Below, in pieces: positions 26,513 to 39,500 of a DNA stretch of 64,000 bases. The notes under the pieces are model-generated. The model searched no databases, was not told where the DNA came from, and worked only from the letters and a program-made list of their open reading frames with translations. Source of the stretch: Tetrahymena elliotti 4EA (Eukaryota > Ciliophora > Oligohymenophorea > Hymenostomatida > Tetrahymenidae); assembly GCA_000231825.2 (NCBI GenBank), contig JH720328.1:662057-726056 (forward strand). The letters run 5' to 3'. A program made the position numbers and the translations under genes. Position 1 is the first letter of the stretch. Every line of letters starts with the position of its first letter.

Positions 26513-27132
26513 AATAGCATTGCATAATATATTTTTTATATTATTAAATGAAAAAATAAATATTATTATTTTATTAATACTTGTTATCCGAAAACTAATA
26601 GTACTAACTTTTACTTAGTTTTAAAGCTAGTAATCAATAAATCTTAGTACTATAAAATTTATATTGTTTTTACCTATTTAAATCTGATTTCTTTAAATTT
26701 TTTATAAATTTAATTTATGTTTTTGTATAAAAATTAAATTTTTGGATTATTTTTTATTGAAATAAGCTCTTTTATTATGAAATAACACTAATTAAGTAAT
26801 TAATTTTTAATTATTTAAAGTAAAAATCAAAAATAATTTCAGAAATAAATTTTTGAACATTTATTTCAAATCATGTGCCTTAAAATTTAATCTAAAATTG
26901 AACTTAAAAAAGTCAAAGTATTTACAAATTTATTAAGATAAGCTAAAAATGAATCTTATCAATCTATGTATCATCTAATAAATTTGATTTAATCTTTAAA
27001 AAAATAAAAAATTTGTAAAACTGAAATGTACTTTTTGTTTTGTATAGAAAAATCATAAATTAGTTTTATATAAAATATATTAAAGTACAAAGAAAAGTAA
27101 CACTAATTTATCTATTTTGAATATATTTTGAA
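26513..27132. other. AT-rich spacer between two convergent genes
   Basis: It lies between the LRR gene stop and the stop of the minus-strand SHIPPO gene. No coding sequence or RNA gene seen. Confidence 0.6.
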
Positions 27133-28178
27133 TCAGTTTTAAGTAGATTCGTTGTTATTTTATGGTCTTTTTTTTGGCTTTAATGCAACACTTTTAATTT
27201 AAAATATTTTTGGTTGCTTACTTTTTTCTAATAAATTAATTTATTGTTCTTAAACATATATTTCATTTAAATTATCTCTACTTGAGTTTATATGATAGTG
27301 AAAACTGTTTTCCCTTTTGATGTAAGAATCGAATTTAGAAGGGATATGATATGTATTTGGAGCTGGTATACCTTTGTCAGGTACATAAAACCTCTTCTCT
27401 GATGAAAAAGTAGCTCTTGGGCTTTATTTTTGAGATGAATTTAAATCAACATCATATGTTCCTACACTTAATGTATTGCATACATACTTGTTTTATCATC
27501 TAATCTAGCTTAGGTAAATACTGTGTTTTTATACAATTATTATTTTTTTGGATTATATTAGCCTGGGCCTGGCTCTTCTGATAACAATAACTTTGTTAAT
27601 TTTCTATCTGATTTTGTAAAAGAGACTTGTTTTATATTTGATAAGCTTTTATTTGATGACTAACTACTATCTAAATTATATTATCCTGGACCTAAATCAT
27701 ATTCTGTTTTAACTGTAAAGAACTTTCTTTTATCTAGAGAAAACTTTGTGTTCCCAAGATTTTTTCTTCTGTAAATATCTGCTTAGTTAGGGTTATATTC
27801 GCATGGATCTGGTCTTTTTTCATGTTTGCTCAAATCTCTAGGGGATTTTGGAATTGTTGATCTTGAAGAATTAGGAAATATAGATTCATAATTAGGCATA
27901 TATGATCCAGGCCCTGGAACTTTATTATCAATAGAAATTGATCTATATGAACTGCTTTACTTTGACTTATTTAACTCTATGCTTCCTGAAGAAATATCTC
28001 TTGATCTAATTGCTCTTTTTGGAGCAATATCATAAAATTATTAGCTTTCTTCTGTTGTCTTAGGATCATAAAAACTGTATCTATCTGACTCTATAATTTT
28101 AGGTTTAGAATTTCTATTTGAATGCATATATAGAGGCATAGTAGGAAGCTTCTACTAAAGCTCTTATGGAATGCTCAT
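27133..28178 (-). CDS. SHIPPO-repeat protein (ODF3/CIMAP-like, microtubule/ciliary type)
   Basis: Model: 27522-28178 joined to 27133-27486 on the minus strand, 336 residues. Spaced through the protein are SHIPPO-type motifs: PGPGSY, DPCEYN (worn), LGPGQYN, PGPGQYN, VGTYDV and PAPNTY. Proteins of this family bind inside or along axonemal microtubules in sperm tails and cilia (family knowledge), which suits a ciliate. The two halves are in different frames. A 35-nt GT-AG intron (27487-27521) restores the frame; a real frameshift is the alternative. The start is the ATG at 28178; the frame stays open a short way upstream, so an earlier exon cannot be excluded. It is convergent with the LRR gene and divergent from the PP2C gene. 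Confidence 0.75.
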
Positions 28179-29159
28179 TACAGCTTGAATATTTAGAAAG
28201 CTTTAAAAAGAGTATTTTATTATTCACTAATGAAAATTACTAATTTAATTAGATACTATTTTAGTTTAATTAGAACAAATTATTACAAAAAATAGTGCAA
28301 AAATATTATTTTTAATGGTTCTTTTTGCTTGTTTGCTTAAATATTTTTTATTTAGAAATATTTCTTCTAATTTTTATAAAATTTATGTAAGCTAAAAACT
28401 CATTCTTCTCCATCAATTATTTCTATGAATAAGGGCATGTTATATTGTTAAAAAATATACTAAAATTTCATTAATTCTACAAATAAAAATAATAAACTAG
28501 AATTTTTATATCATAATATTAGAATTTTTTTAATTAAAAAATTTATAATGGAGATAAAGAGTTTAATTATCTATAAATATAAATTAAGATACATCTCCAT
28601 TTAAAAAAATTTTTTTACTAGTTAGTATTCATTAAATATTCAAATATAATTAAGATAAATTATGCCTTCAAACTCAGTACTTTTAACAATCAAATGAATA
28701 ATATTTATTATCAAAACAATTATTTTTGATTAGACTATAAACTGATGGCTTTAAAATTGATAGATACTGAGTAAATGATATCTTTGAATTTATGAAAATT
28801 ATAAATTTTTTACTATCTTTGGATCATTTTTATGAAGTTTTAAAAATGTTAATATTTTTTAATTAATTTTTGAAGGAATATTTATAAAATATTAGAATGG
28901 ATGCTAGAGAAGTTAAAATAAAGATTTGTAAAGATAATGTAAATTGCTTTTATAATCAATAAAAATCAAATAAACTAGTTGTTTGGCTTTTAGATACTCA
29001 TCAATCATTATTTGTATTAAATACTAAATGATAAATTGTGTGAAAAACATAAGTTATTTAGCTCTTATTTTAATAAATAACAGAAGATTATTGCTTTTAA
29101 TATTTTGTATAACAATATTTTTTAATTAATTAATTATATAGACAAAGAACAATTTTCTA
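28179..29159. other. Divergent AT-rich intergenic region
   Basis: It separates the divergent SHIPPO and PP2C genes and presumably holds both promoters. A short inverted repeat (AATGGAGAT near 28547, ATCTCCATT near 28593) is the only structure noted; no gene is visible. Confidence 0.55.
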
Positions 29160-32100
29160 ATGAATTAGTACAATTTGGTTTATCCATTCTAATAGAATTA
29201 AAACTAATAATAATATTAAAATCACCAATAAATAGATGAATAGTAGTAGTAAATAATTGTTGCTAGTTAACACTAACGAGAATAGTTTATTGCTTCTGAA
29301 AAATAGGGACAATAAAAAAATAAAAAAAATAGGAGTCTATCATAGTTAAGAAATTTTAGACCTGCTAATCCAGTTAATTAGAATTTAAAAGGTGATATTA
29401 GGTAAAAGTAAGATGAAAATACAAAACCGTAATATGCTTAAAATTTAAACCACAATAAACATTTTTAAGATTAGATAGATGTTCATAATTTACCTGATGA
29501 GTAGCCAATTATATAGGCGAATTCAGTTCATTAATAAAGTTAAGAATTGCAATAATTTAGTGAGGAATTATTTTCAAGTAATCTGAGTCATAGATTAAAA
29601 TCATAAGGCAAGTTAATTGGATTGTAAAGAATGAGATCATAGTAGAATTAAAAGTAAAATGTCGCTGCTGCTTTATAATAGAATACATTTATTGATTTTC
29701 AGCAATAGAATTAATAACATGTTTAAGGAACTAGCTTTAATAGTAGTAGTAATAATAATAATAATATGAATAATCTTCATAATCTGGTTTTAGGTAATCA
29801 GTACTAGAATGGAATTATGAGTTCAAGATTATCAAATACTTAAAGAAATTATTATGCTTAATAAATTCATAGTAATACTGGATTTACCAATTCTAATAAT
29901 CCAGTAAACTAAAATCATCTTAAAGCCAAAAATATTAACAATTTTTATTCATTCAGTTTAAACAATACAAACAATAACAGCTTTTCTGATGAAAATACAG
30001 ATCACATATAAAATAACAATAACAATACAAGTAGTTAAAATGTTTCGAATATAAATAATAGTATTGGTAACATAAACCAATCAAGTTAAGTAAATCATAA
30101 TAATCATCACCGATAATCTTCATCAACAAATAGAAAAAGTTAAAATAGTTTAAATGAAAAGGGTAGTTAACAATTATAAAAATAGCATTCCCATTACTCT
30201 TCTAATGGAAAAAGCTCAAATAACAATAGTGGAGATTTAAATATGTTTAGAAGATCTATGAATAGAATATATTAAAAACCTTAATCTTCTTCACAGTAAC
30301 AGTAACAGCAACAACAACAACAATAATAATAGAGTAATTCATCAAGAGTTCTATAAGTTAATAAATTATTTTAGAATGAATCTTTTTAAATACCTGATAA
30401 TTAAAAGAAATTTTTCAATAACTTAACATCTTCGATAAATATACAATAAATTGAAGGTATGCAATTTCCTAAGTCAGCTAGAAAAGTATTGGTAGGTTCT
30501 TCATCAATACTTCAAAACTAATTGAATGGTCTTAAAGGGGATTAATAAGCTTTCTTGCCTCCTTTAATAGATTAGAATGTTGAAAGAAATCATTAAGAAT
30601 AGAATTTTGAAATGAATTAATAGGAAGAACAAACTCAAATCTAATAAATATAAGCATAAAATAATGTAACCAATAACTATAATAATGAAGTAGAAAATAG
30701 CATTCCATTTAATCATCTTAGCAATTAACCAAGAAGCTAAGCTAATTCTAGAAGTAACTTAAGTAGTAAAGTATAAACTAGAAGCTTATCAAGGTAGAGC
30801 ATGAATAATCAAAGTAATTTAAATAAAAATAATATTGAAACTGAAAAATCAGGTATAACTGAGAAATAAAATAATACATCATAAAATGGATTAAATTTAA
30901 ACTCCTCATAAGTTTCTTCTTCTATGAGAAAAGGCTCTAAAAAGAATTCATTGAATAATATAGTAAAAAATATTTACAACAACTCAAATATTTAAAAGGT
31001 TGATTAGCCAAAAGTATTAAGTCCAACCAAAAATAAAAGCACAAATGTTTTCAAAATTTCTAATGTTGAAAATCGATCAAGTAGCGTGGGAGTATCTGCT
31101 TCTAACAGCTCTAACACTAATACTAATGGATCAATAAATGGAAATTAAAATCCATCAAATACTTTTAATTAAAACGTAAGTAGTTACTATCCAATGCTAA
31201 ACTCACGTAAACAAAGCACATAAAATATACCTTAGAATGATGGCAATCTTTAAGAATCTACATAAACACAAACAACAGGAATTCAAAATATTATGGATGA
31301 TTCAGTAGAAGAATACTTAGAATTCAATTAAATACCAACTATTGATCCTTCTAAGACATCTTAAAAATCCCTTGGAATTATTACTGCTTATGGTGCTAAC
31401 ACTCATTAAGGAATTGTTAGGAATTATAATGAAGACAGAGTTAGTATAATTTTGAATATGGCTAAACCTAAAGATAAACCAGATGATCTTTAATGGCCAA
31501 ATGTTTCTTTTTTTGCTGTATATGATGGGCATGGTGGAAGTTCATGTGCTGAATTCTTAAGAGACAACCTTCATTATTATGTAATTATTTTTTATTTTTT
31601 ATTCAATCAAATAATTTTATTTTATTTAAAAGATTATCAGAGATGAAAACTTTCCCTCTAACCCTAAGTTAGCAATTCAAAAGGGTTTTGAAAAAATGGA
31701 AGAAACATATCTAGAAAAAGCTGATTCAGGTCCATTTTTAGATAAATCAGGTAGTTGTGCTGTGGTTGCTCTTTTTGTTGGTAAAACTGCTTGAAGATTT
31801 AAATTTTTTTTTGAAAGGAATTTTGTTTGAATATTATTTATTTAACATTTTTAAATAAAGAAAAAACAGTTTATGTTGCTAATGTAGGAGATAGCAGGGC
31901 CATTTTGTGTAGTAATTTTGGAAAAAATCAACAAGATTTGTCTGAAGATCACAAACCATCTCTTGCTAGTGAAGAATAGAGAATTACATCTCTTGGCGGA
32001 CACATATATTAGTAAATAAATTTTATAGTAAATAAATAAATAAAAGCAATATAATTGTATATTAGGTCTGTCATTCCTATTTATGGCTCTGTAAATGGTA

Positions 32101-32631
32101 GTAATATATAATAAATTTAAGATGTCATAAAAGGTCCTCATAGAGCTTTTCCAGGCAGATTAGCTGTAATTAATATAAAATTGAATAATAATATTTGTTA
32201 ATTACTAATATTTTCATTGAATTAAGGTTTCAAGAACAATAGGCGATGCTGAAGCTAAATTAGCTAAATATGGTGGAATAAAAGGAGTTATTTCAGCTGA
32301 GCCAGAAATTCAAGTATTTGAAATTTAAGATAGCCATGATTTTGTATTTCTCGGATGTAATATTTATAAATAAATCTATTGACTAAATAATTGAATAATA
32401 AATAATTATTTTTCTAAAGGTGATGGTATTTTTGATAAAATGACAAGTAAAGAAGCCATATAATGCTGTTGGTAAGTAGCGGATTAATGCAAAAATTAAC
32501 ATGAATTCGTTGGTAGAGCTATCGAAAATACAATGAGGTAAAGCATGATGAAAAAAAGCTATGATAATGTGACTGTTGTTTTAATTGGATTAAAAAATTT
32601 AGAATACTACTTTTCAAAGCATAATAAATGA
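29160..32631 (+). CDS. PP2C-family serine/threonine phosphatase with long Gln/Asn-rich N-terminus
   Basis: Exons 29160-31580, 31633-31780, 31861-32011, 32066-32165, 32227-32356, 32420-32631; 1053 residues. The first ~740 residues are low complexity (Gln, Asn, Ser) with a polyQ run near base 30300 written in mixed CAA, CAG, TAA and TAG codons. The C-terminal third is a complete PP2C domain: RNYNED (about 754), VYDGHGG (about 787), GSCAVV, NVGDSRA, GRLAVSRTIGDAE, LGCDGIFD (about 984) and YDNVTVV. The metal-binding Asp/Glu residues are all present, so metal-dependent Ser/Thr dephosphorylation is predicted. A usual PP2C is 300-400 residues, so the leader is extra. The start is the first ATG of the long frame; another ATG at 29236 is in a different frame that closes soon. 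Confidence 0.9.
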
Positions 32632-34426
32632 CCTTATAAACAAATAAAGAAAATAATTTTTGCTTAATTAAATAGAAAATCTTAAAAATTTACTATAAAT
32701 AATCAAATAAATTTCAAGATAAGTTAAATATAAAAAATAATTTTTTTCCTCTTTTAACTAATAAGTTAAATAAATTCAAATATAAAAAAAGTTTATTAAA
32801 ATAAAACTATATTACTACTTAAATAGCTAATTAATTGTATATACTTAATTAATTCAATATATATTTATTAATAATAAACATGGTGTTCAAATTTATTCAT
32901 TTATATAAAATATCAAATTTTTATCAAAAACATTCTCAAATTAAATTAATTTTGAAGAATCAAGTAAAATTAAGTTAGTTTTTTTAAAATATTTAATATT
33001 TTATTTGCTTTTCTGTCAGCTGATAAAAATAAATGTTCATATTAATCTTAGAATTTCAAATAGTTGAGAGTTTATAAATAGAAATAATTATAATAATTTC
33101 TTTAAACAAATGAGAAAAGCTTTGAAAATATAGTAAATATTAATTTTTTTTATCAATAAATATCAAATTGTTTTGTTGTCAAAGATTTTTATTTACTTTC
33201 TCTGTTTATTTATTTTGAAAATGTTAAATCAAATATTTATATTTTTTTGTGAATTTAAACCTATCAAGACTAATTTTTATTAATTACTATAAATCTCATA
33301 AAATTCTTTAGAAAAGCTCTTAAACAATTATAGCATTTAAAGTAAGATAGCTATTTTTAATCTTGTTCTCGTTTTTAATTAGATATTAAAAATTTTTTTA
33401 TTTAAATTTACACCTTATTTATAAAATATGTTTGTATATTTTAATTATTTTATTAATTTTTAAAATAAAAGAATTTTATATTTTAATGTAATTTTGATCA
33501 TTTTAATGCTTTAGGATACTTAGATTTGATTAAAATATTAATTGTGTGTCTATTAATTTTGAAAAATATTAAAAAGATATGTCTATCAGTAAATAATTAT
33601 TAGCTGATTGTGTAAATATCACTGTAAAATTAAAAAAATAAGATAAATTGATTAAAATATTTTTTTAAAGATTCTATTACAAAAATTAAATTGAGATATT
33701 CTACTAAAAGAATTTTATTAAATTATTGTGGTTTATATATAAAGTATGTATCTTTAGCATAAATATATATCTAGCTTGATTATCATATATCATCTAAAAA
33801 ATAGTAAAAATATATTGAGTTTTAATAAAACAATTTTTTCAAAGGGTCTCTTTTTATGATAAAAAAATATTGATTTAATTTGTATCAGACTTGATGATTA
33901 TTTCGAAAATAGTTAGATTAGGAATAGAGAAAGCAGCTATTTTTCTTCGATTTCTTTCTTTATTCTTTTTCTCAATTGTTTTTCTTTTTTCTATGAATGA
34001 ATAATTTGAATTTATTAAAATTTCAATATTTCAATGATAGAACTTCTCTTTATCAAATATATTTAGTTTGCATATTTACTTTATTATAAGCAAGCTAATA
34101 ATATTCAATTGTGCATATAATATTTTCTGAAGAAATCAGGAAAGAAATTTATTGTTTGACACATTCTTGGTTGTTTAGATCAATGAATGATATCAGGGTG
34201 ATGGTATATAATGAAATAGGATTGCGAAAATACAGTCAATCTCATATATAAACTAGCAAAAAAAAAAACAATAAGCGACTTTGATAATGAATGAACTAAA
34301 TGCGGGTTTGTTTAAAAAGGAGAAAAAGTGTCAGAAAAATAGTGAAAATAATAAAAAAATCAAATTTTTGTAAAAAAAGAAAAAAAAGTAAGAAGCAAAT
34401 AAAAAGGTTTAAATAAATTATATAAG
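32632..34426. other. AT-rich intergenic region, 1.8 kb
   Basis: No frame with protein-like composition, RNA gene or strong repeat is visible. The last few hundred bases presumably contain the promoter and 5' UTR of the downstream ubiquitin-conjugating enzyme gene. Confidence 0.6.
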
Positions 34427-34882
34427 ATGACAACAGCTGCTAAGAGAAGATTACTTAGAGATTTCAAGAAATTGTAAGATGATCCACCAAATGGTTTAAC
34501 TGCTACTCCTATGGAAGATAATATAATGAACTGGGATGCCGTCATTTTTGGACCTGAAGACACACCTTGGGAAGGTGCTACTTTTAGATTAACATTAGAA
34601 TTCACTGAGGACTATCCCAATAAGCCACCAACTGTTAGATTTAAAACTACTATATTCCACCCTAATGTATACAACGATGGATCAATTTGTTTAGATATTC
34701 TTTAAAACTAATGGAGTCCTATTTATGATGTTTGGGCCATCCTCACATCTATACGTTCACTCCTTTGTGACCCTAATCCAAATAGTCCTGCAAATAGCGA
34801 AGCAGCAAAATTGTATTAAGAAGATCGTAAAGAATATATTCGTAGAGTCAAGGAAATAGTAGAAATGAGCTGGAACTACTGA
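34427..34882 (+). CDS. UBC2/RAD6: Ubiquitin-conjugating enzyme E2, RAD6/UBE2A type
   Basis: A single exon codes 151 residues, matching the 150-172 residues of RAD6/UBE2A proteins. It begins with [15 protein letters not shown], and has the HPN tripeptide at 78-80 and the catalytic Cys at 88 in [14 protein letters not shown]. Both Gln residues in that last stretch are TAA, which fixes the genetic code. There is no long acidic C-terminal tail as in yeast Rad6; it ends like the animal forms. The enzyme takes ubiquitin from E1 and, with a RING partner, modifies substrates such as histone H2B and PCNA (family knowledge). Codon usage is richer in GC than the surroundings, as for a well-expressed gene. 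Downstream is the convergent CNBD protein. Confidence 0.95.
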
Positions 34883-36528
34883 TGATATTAAGGAAATCTG
34901 CTTAATTTATACAATAATTAGAAGACACTTGAATTATATTTAGGATAGTACAAATAAAAATTCTAGAAAAGCAACAAGAAGGAGTCGAAAACAAACAAAG
35001 ATTCATGATATAAAATCATCATAATGCAAAAACATCTCAATAATTCATTTAACACCCATTCTGACTATTATATTAAACTTATATAAAAGAATCATTAAAT
35101 CAACTTTGATTTAAGCAAGCAACATAAATATATACTGTCTTTTTTTAATTACGATAACACTTAATATTCTTTTTCATTTTCGTACTCTCTACTTAATTTA
35201 TATAATTACATGCAATTACCTTTTTTTAATAAACGTTAAATTATTTTTCAATTTCATATGTTTGCAAAAATCAATTGCTCTCTTTTGTTCCAAATTTTCA
35301 AAAAAACAAAAGCAAAACTCTGAAAAATCTACATCAAAAATCACACTTTAAAAAATGTTCAAATTACATGCACAATTTCACAAAAGCAATTCACAAAAAA
35401 AATAGTTAGTTTTTCACAATTTTCAAATGCAAATAAAGCTCTTATGAAATTTATACATCAATCCATATTAAAGGAATAGATAATCTCATGTTTACTGATT
35501 TTTTATATTATTTTTACTCATAATTCGATTAATTAAAAGAAAATACCTACAAAAAATAAATGTAATTTAAACCAAATAATTCAATAATGATCTAATTTCT
35601 ATAGATTTATTAATTCCACTGCTTTAGTTGTAATATTTACTGATATTTTTTTACCTTTTTAGTGTATTTTTTAATTAGAGCTAATTCATCTAGCTTTTTT
35701 TTAAAAATAAAGTAAAATTTATCACTTGTATTTTAAATCAAATACTCAGTTATATTTATTTGGAATGTTATTGAGTAATCTTACTGATTTGTTACTTTTT
35801 TTAATTGTATTTATTTGATATATACAAATATTTATTTAAAACAAATAGAGATTTGCTCAATATTTAATAGTTTTTAAATCAGATTATATACACTTATAAT
35901 TACAATCAAATTAAAAATGTCTTTTGAATATTTTCATTATTTTTATTTATTGAAATTAAAATCCTTTGATGAATTTTTCTCAGTGGTACCTTTTATCATA
36001 AAGAATTTTTTGGAAAATCAGATGAACTAAAAACCCCTCATTTAATTTACACGCTTTTATTATTAACTATTATTTACTGTTTTAACTTTCAAGATAGTAA
36101 GTATACAAGGTTTTGTATCAAAATGAAATATTATCAAGATATTAATCCTGGCAATGACATTCCAAATACAGTTTCAAAATATTTTATTTAAAGAATAAAA
36201 AGAGCAAAAATTTTTAATTTGTTTTTTTATTCCAAAAACACAATTAAGGGAAATAAAATCAATTTTTAAAATTCATTTTTGATTAGGTTTTAATTTAATT
36301 GCATTTTCTTAATAAATTTTAAATATTCATTTTAATTTTTAAATAGATTTTTTAAAAAAATTAAAAATAGAAAATCAACATTTTTAAATTTTAGTTTTGA
36401 ATATGATGAAAATGGTATTTTTTATTTAAAATATTTATTTTTATAAATAGCAAATATGAGGAAATAATATAAAATAATAATGTAAGTAATTTATTTATTT
36501 AGTAATTTAGTGAATAGTTTATTCATAT
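34883..36528. other. Convergent AT-rich intergenic region
   Basis: It lies between the stop codons of the E2 gene and the minus-strand CNBD gene. Long A/T runs only; no coding sequence or RNA gene seen. Confidence 0.6.
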
Positions 36529-39500
36529 TCAAATATTTAGATTCTTATTAGAAGTTGGAAGCAAAGGCTAAACTAGTCTAGAAGAAACATTATAAACACT
36601 TTTTGTGAAAATGTTAATTTTATTATTTTCTTGTTATAGTTCCAACTGTTGTTGTTTCTTGTAGTTTGGAGATATAATTATTTTAAAATTATTCTTGTTG
36701 CCTCCTTCGACCTTGCTAGAACTTTTAGCAAATTGTTCTTCAAATTTTTGCTGTTTTGTTTTAAGTAGGGAGTTGAAAATTTATGAAGAGTCTATTTTTG
36801 ATTTTGACATAAATAGGTGGTTATTTTTTATATTCTTGGGAGAAGTAAATTGAGACATATGTACAGATGTAGATTTATTATTGCTTTATTGCAAAAACGA
36901 CATTTTTGAATTTTGAGAATTAGGTGAGAGGTATCTTGAAGTCATGTTAGGAGAAGTAGAACCCATTGGTAAGATAGAGTTATTATTTTCTTTTTAGCTA
37001 TCTTTAAGCAGGGTATTAAATGGTATATTGTATTTATTCATTTTTCCGCTCTTTTTAGTGTGATCAGTGTGCTAAAATTAGAATTTCTCTTAAAATTAGG
37101 GCAGAGAACCATTTCTTAGATTGAAATTTCTATCTTTAAGAATTTTATTTATTGTAAAAACATATTGATCATTCTTCATAGTAAAGAGCTTCACATTATT
37201 CTTAGCTTCCATAATTTTTTTTTTCTTTTAATAAATCTTTTGAAACTCTTCACTTTTTTCAACTTCGTCTAGCACAAATGTCAAAGAAGGTCTACGATAA
37301 TGATGATAAACCTAGTTTGAAGAGTTGTTAGATATATTATTCTGATAAGAGTTTCCATTTATATTGGTTGAAGAATTTTGAGCAATATTTGTACTACTGG
37401 GAATATGTAAAGCAGATTTTATTTATTAAATAGTTGTCTAAGAAGAACTTATAGATTAAGCTTGAATGTTTCTAGATGAAAAGTAAAGTGATTGATCCTA
37501 TTATTTATTGAGAAGTGGAATATTAATAAACTTTTCTTATTCCATTTATTCATAGTTCTTTTAGTAATACTTCACACTAGTGCTGTAAATTTTTTAATCT
37601 CTCTCATTGTCAAGCATTTTATTAATTCTACTATTTCTCATGTCATTACGTACTTGAGCATCTTAAATAAACCTTTACTTCTATCCATACTCCTTAAGTA
37701 TATCAAATAATTTCTATTTAATTAATAAAAAACTTCATTATATACCTAAAAATATAAAAAGAGGAATTTGTTATTTCATAATATTTAACGAATATTTTTT
37801 AAAAATTCATATTTTTCAAATAAAAATCTACTCTAGAATAAACCTTAATTGTACTAATCAAGTAATAATTATTCTATTCAATGAATATTTAAAGGGTTTT
37901 TTATTCTCTGAAGATTTAATAAGAATAGTTATTTTTGATAAGATCAAACAAATTTTATTGAAAAAAAATATTTGAAAGATAGATAAAACCTAATGAAATT
38001 ATTTTCAAATTTTCACATATTGATTAATATTTTATAATGAATTAAATTAAATTGTGGGAGTCTAAATTTTTTTGTCTTTTTCTTAAAAATTTTAGGAGAG
38101 AAAATTAAAAAAATACAAAATGTTTACCTTTTTTTCAATAGAGAAGATTTCAGTTTTTCCTGATTAGCATACAGCCTAAGATTTTCTTCTGGAGGAATTG
38201 CGAAAAAGTATTTCATCTTCTCCAAAATAAGATCCTTTTCCAAGAGAGGCTATTGCAATTCTTTTTTGTGATTTGTTTTTATCTTTATTGATAAAGTAAA
38301 TTATCTGCTACTCTCTTTCTTTTATTGAGCTATTTAAGGAGTGATTGCTATCATTATCTGAGCTTTCTGTATTAACTGGCCTTATTATAATGCTATTATT
38401 GCTTTTGTTTTAATTACTGCTACCTTTGTTTTTACTGAGATTTTCACCAAAATGAATACTTTAGGAATTTGTTTTTCTTCTTATTTTAATTTTTTTATTC
38501 ATATTTGTAGGAGATGAAGTAGCAGGTGTTTATTAAAATGTATTTTGTTACTAGCTTATTTCAACGGATCCATTTTTTATAAAAAATATGTGAGAGCTAG
38601 GGTCTTTATCCGTATATATGACTGTCTTTTTATTATATTAATGATTGGCCATAGAATGAAGTAGACCAAGAAGCCTTTAATTTGGAATTGTACTGAAGAA
38701 TTCAAAGGTCTTTAAAAATTCTAAATTATCTTGTAAAATATTTGTCTTGTAATTTCCCATAATTTATTCAAATGAAGATTTAGTTAAAGAAAGCACCCAG
38801 CTGTCTTCCTTAAAAACAACGGTAGCTGTTCTGTTTGTTTATTTAAACAATAAAAGAATTTTAAATTTTATCTATTTCAACAATTAAATTAACCTTTTAT
38901 TGTCGTCAGAAAGCAAAGCTATTTCACCAAAGGCTTCTCCTGTTTTCATTATTTTAGCAAGTTTAAACTAAGAATAATTTTATTCAATGAATTGTTATTC
39001 TGATTCATCATTATTTTCAAATCTTGAAGAGTCCAAATCTATGATAGAGTTCATAGCTGATATTGTTCCTGAATTTCTTCTCCTAATTCAAATTATAATA
39101 AAAACATCAAATTATATTTAAATAATATGGTTGTGTTTACTATCTTTCTGTTTGTGATTTAACTTTAATAATGGCTTAATTCTTATTATTAGAACCATTC
39201 TCTTATTAATTGCAAAAATTATTGATTTATTTCTAGTGAACTTTTTACTTCTCAGCATCAGGCACAAGACAGTAGACAGAACCTTTTTGGTTTAAAAAAT
39301 CATTTACCATTTAATTAAATAGAAATAAGGAAGGTATTTTCTATTGTAAATAATAAAGATATTTTTTTAAATACTTTCTTTGAAAATAACAGCTAATTTT
39401 GATTAAATTTTTCAAAAATAGGGAAGAAAGTATTTAAAAAGAATGCAAAAAGTCTATTTAGGTATTAATTAATTTTATCAATATTTTTTAAATCATGAAA

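Noticed and set aside
31317..32141. Minus-strand ORFs of 71 and 96 codons
   Set aside because: They overlap PP2C catalytic exons and introns on the plus strand and have no independent support.
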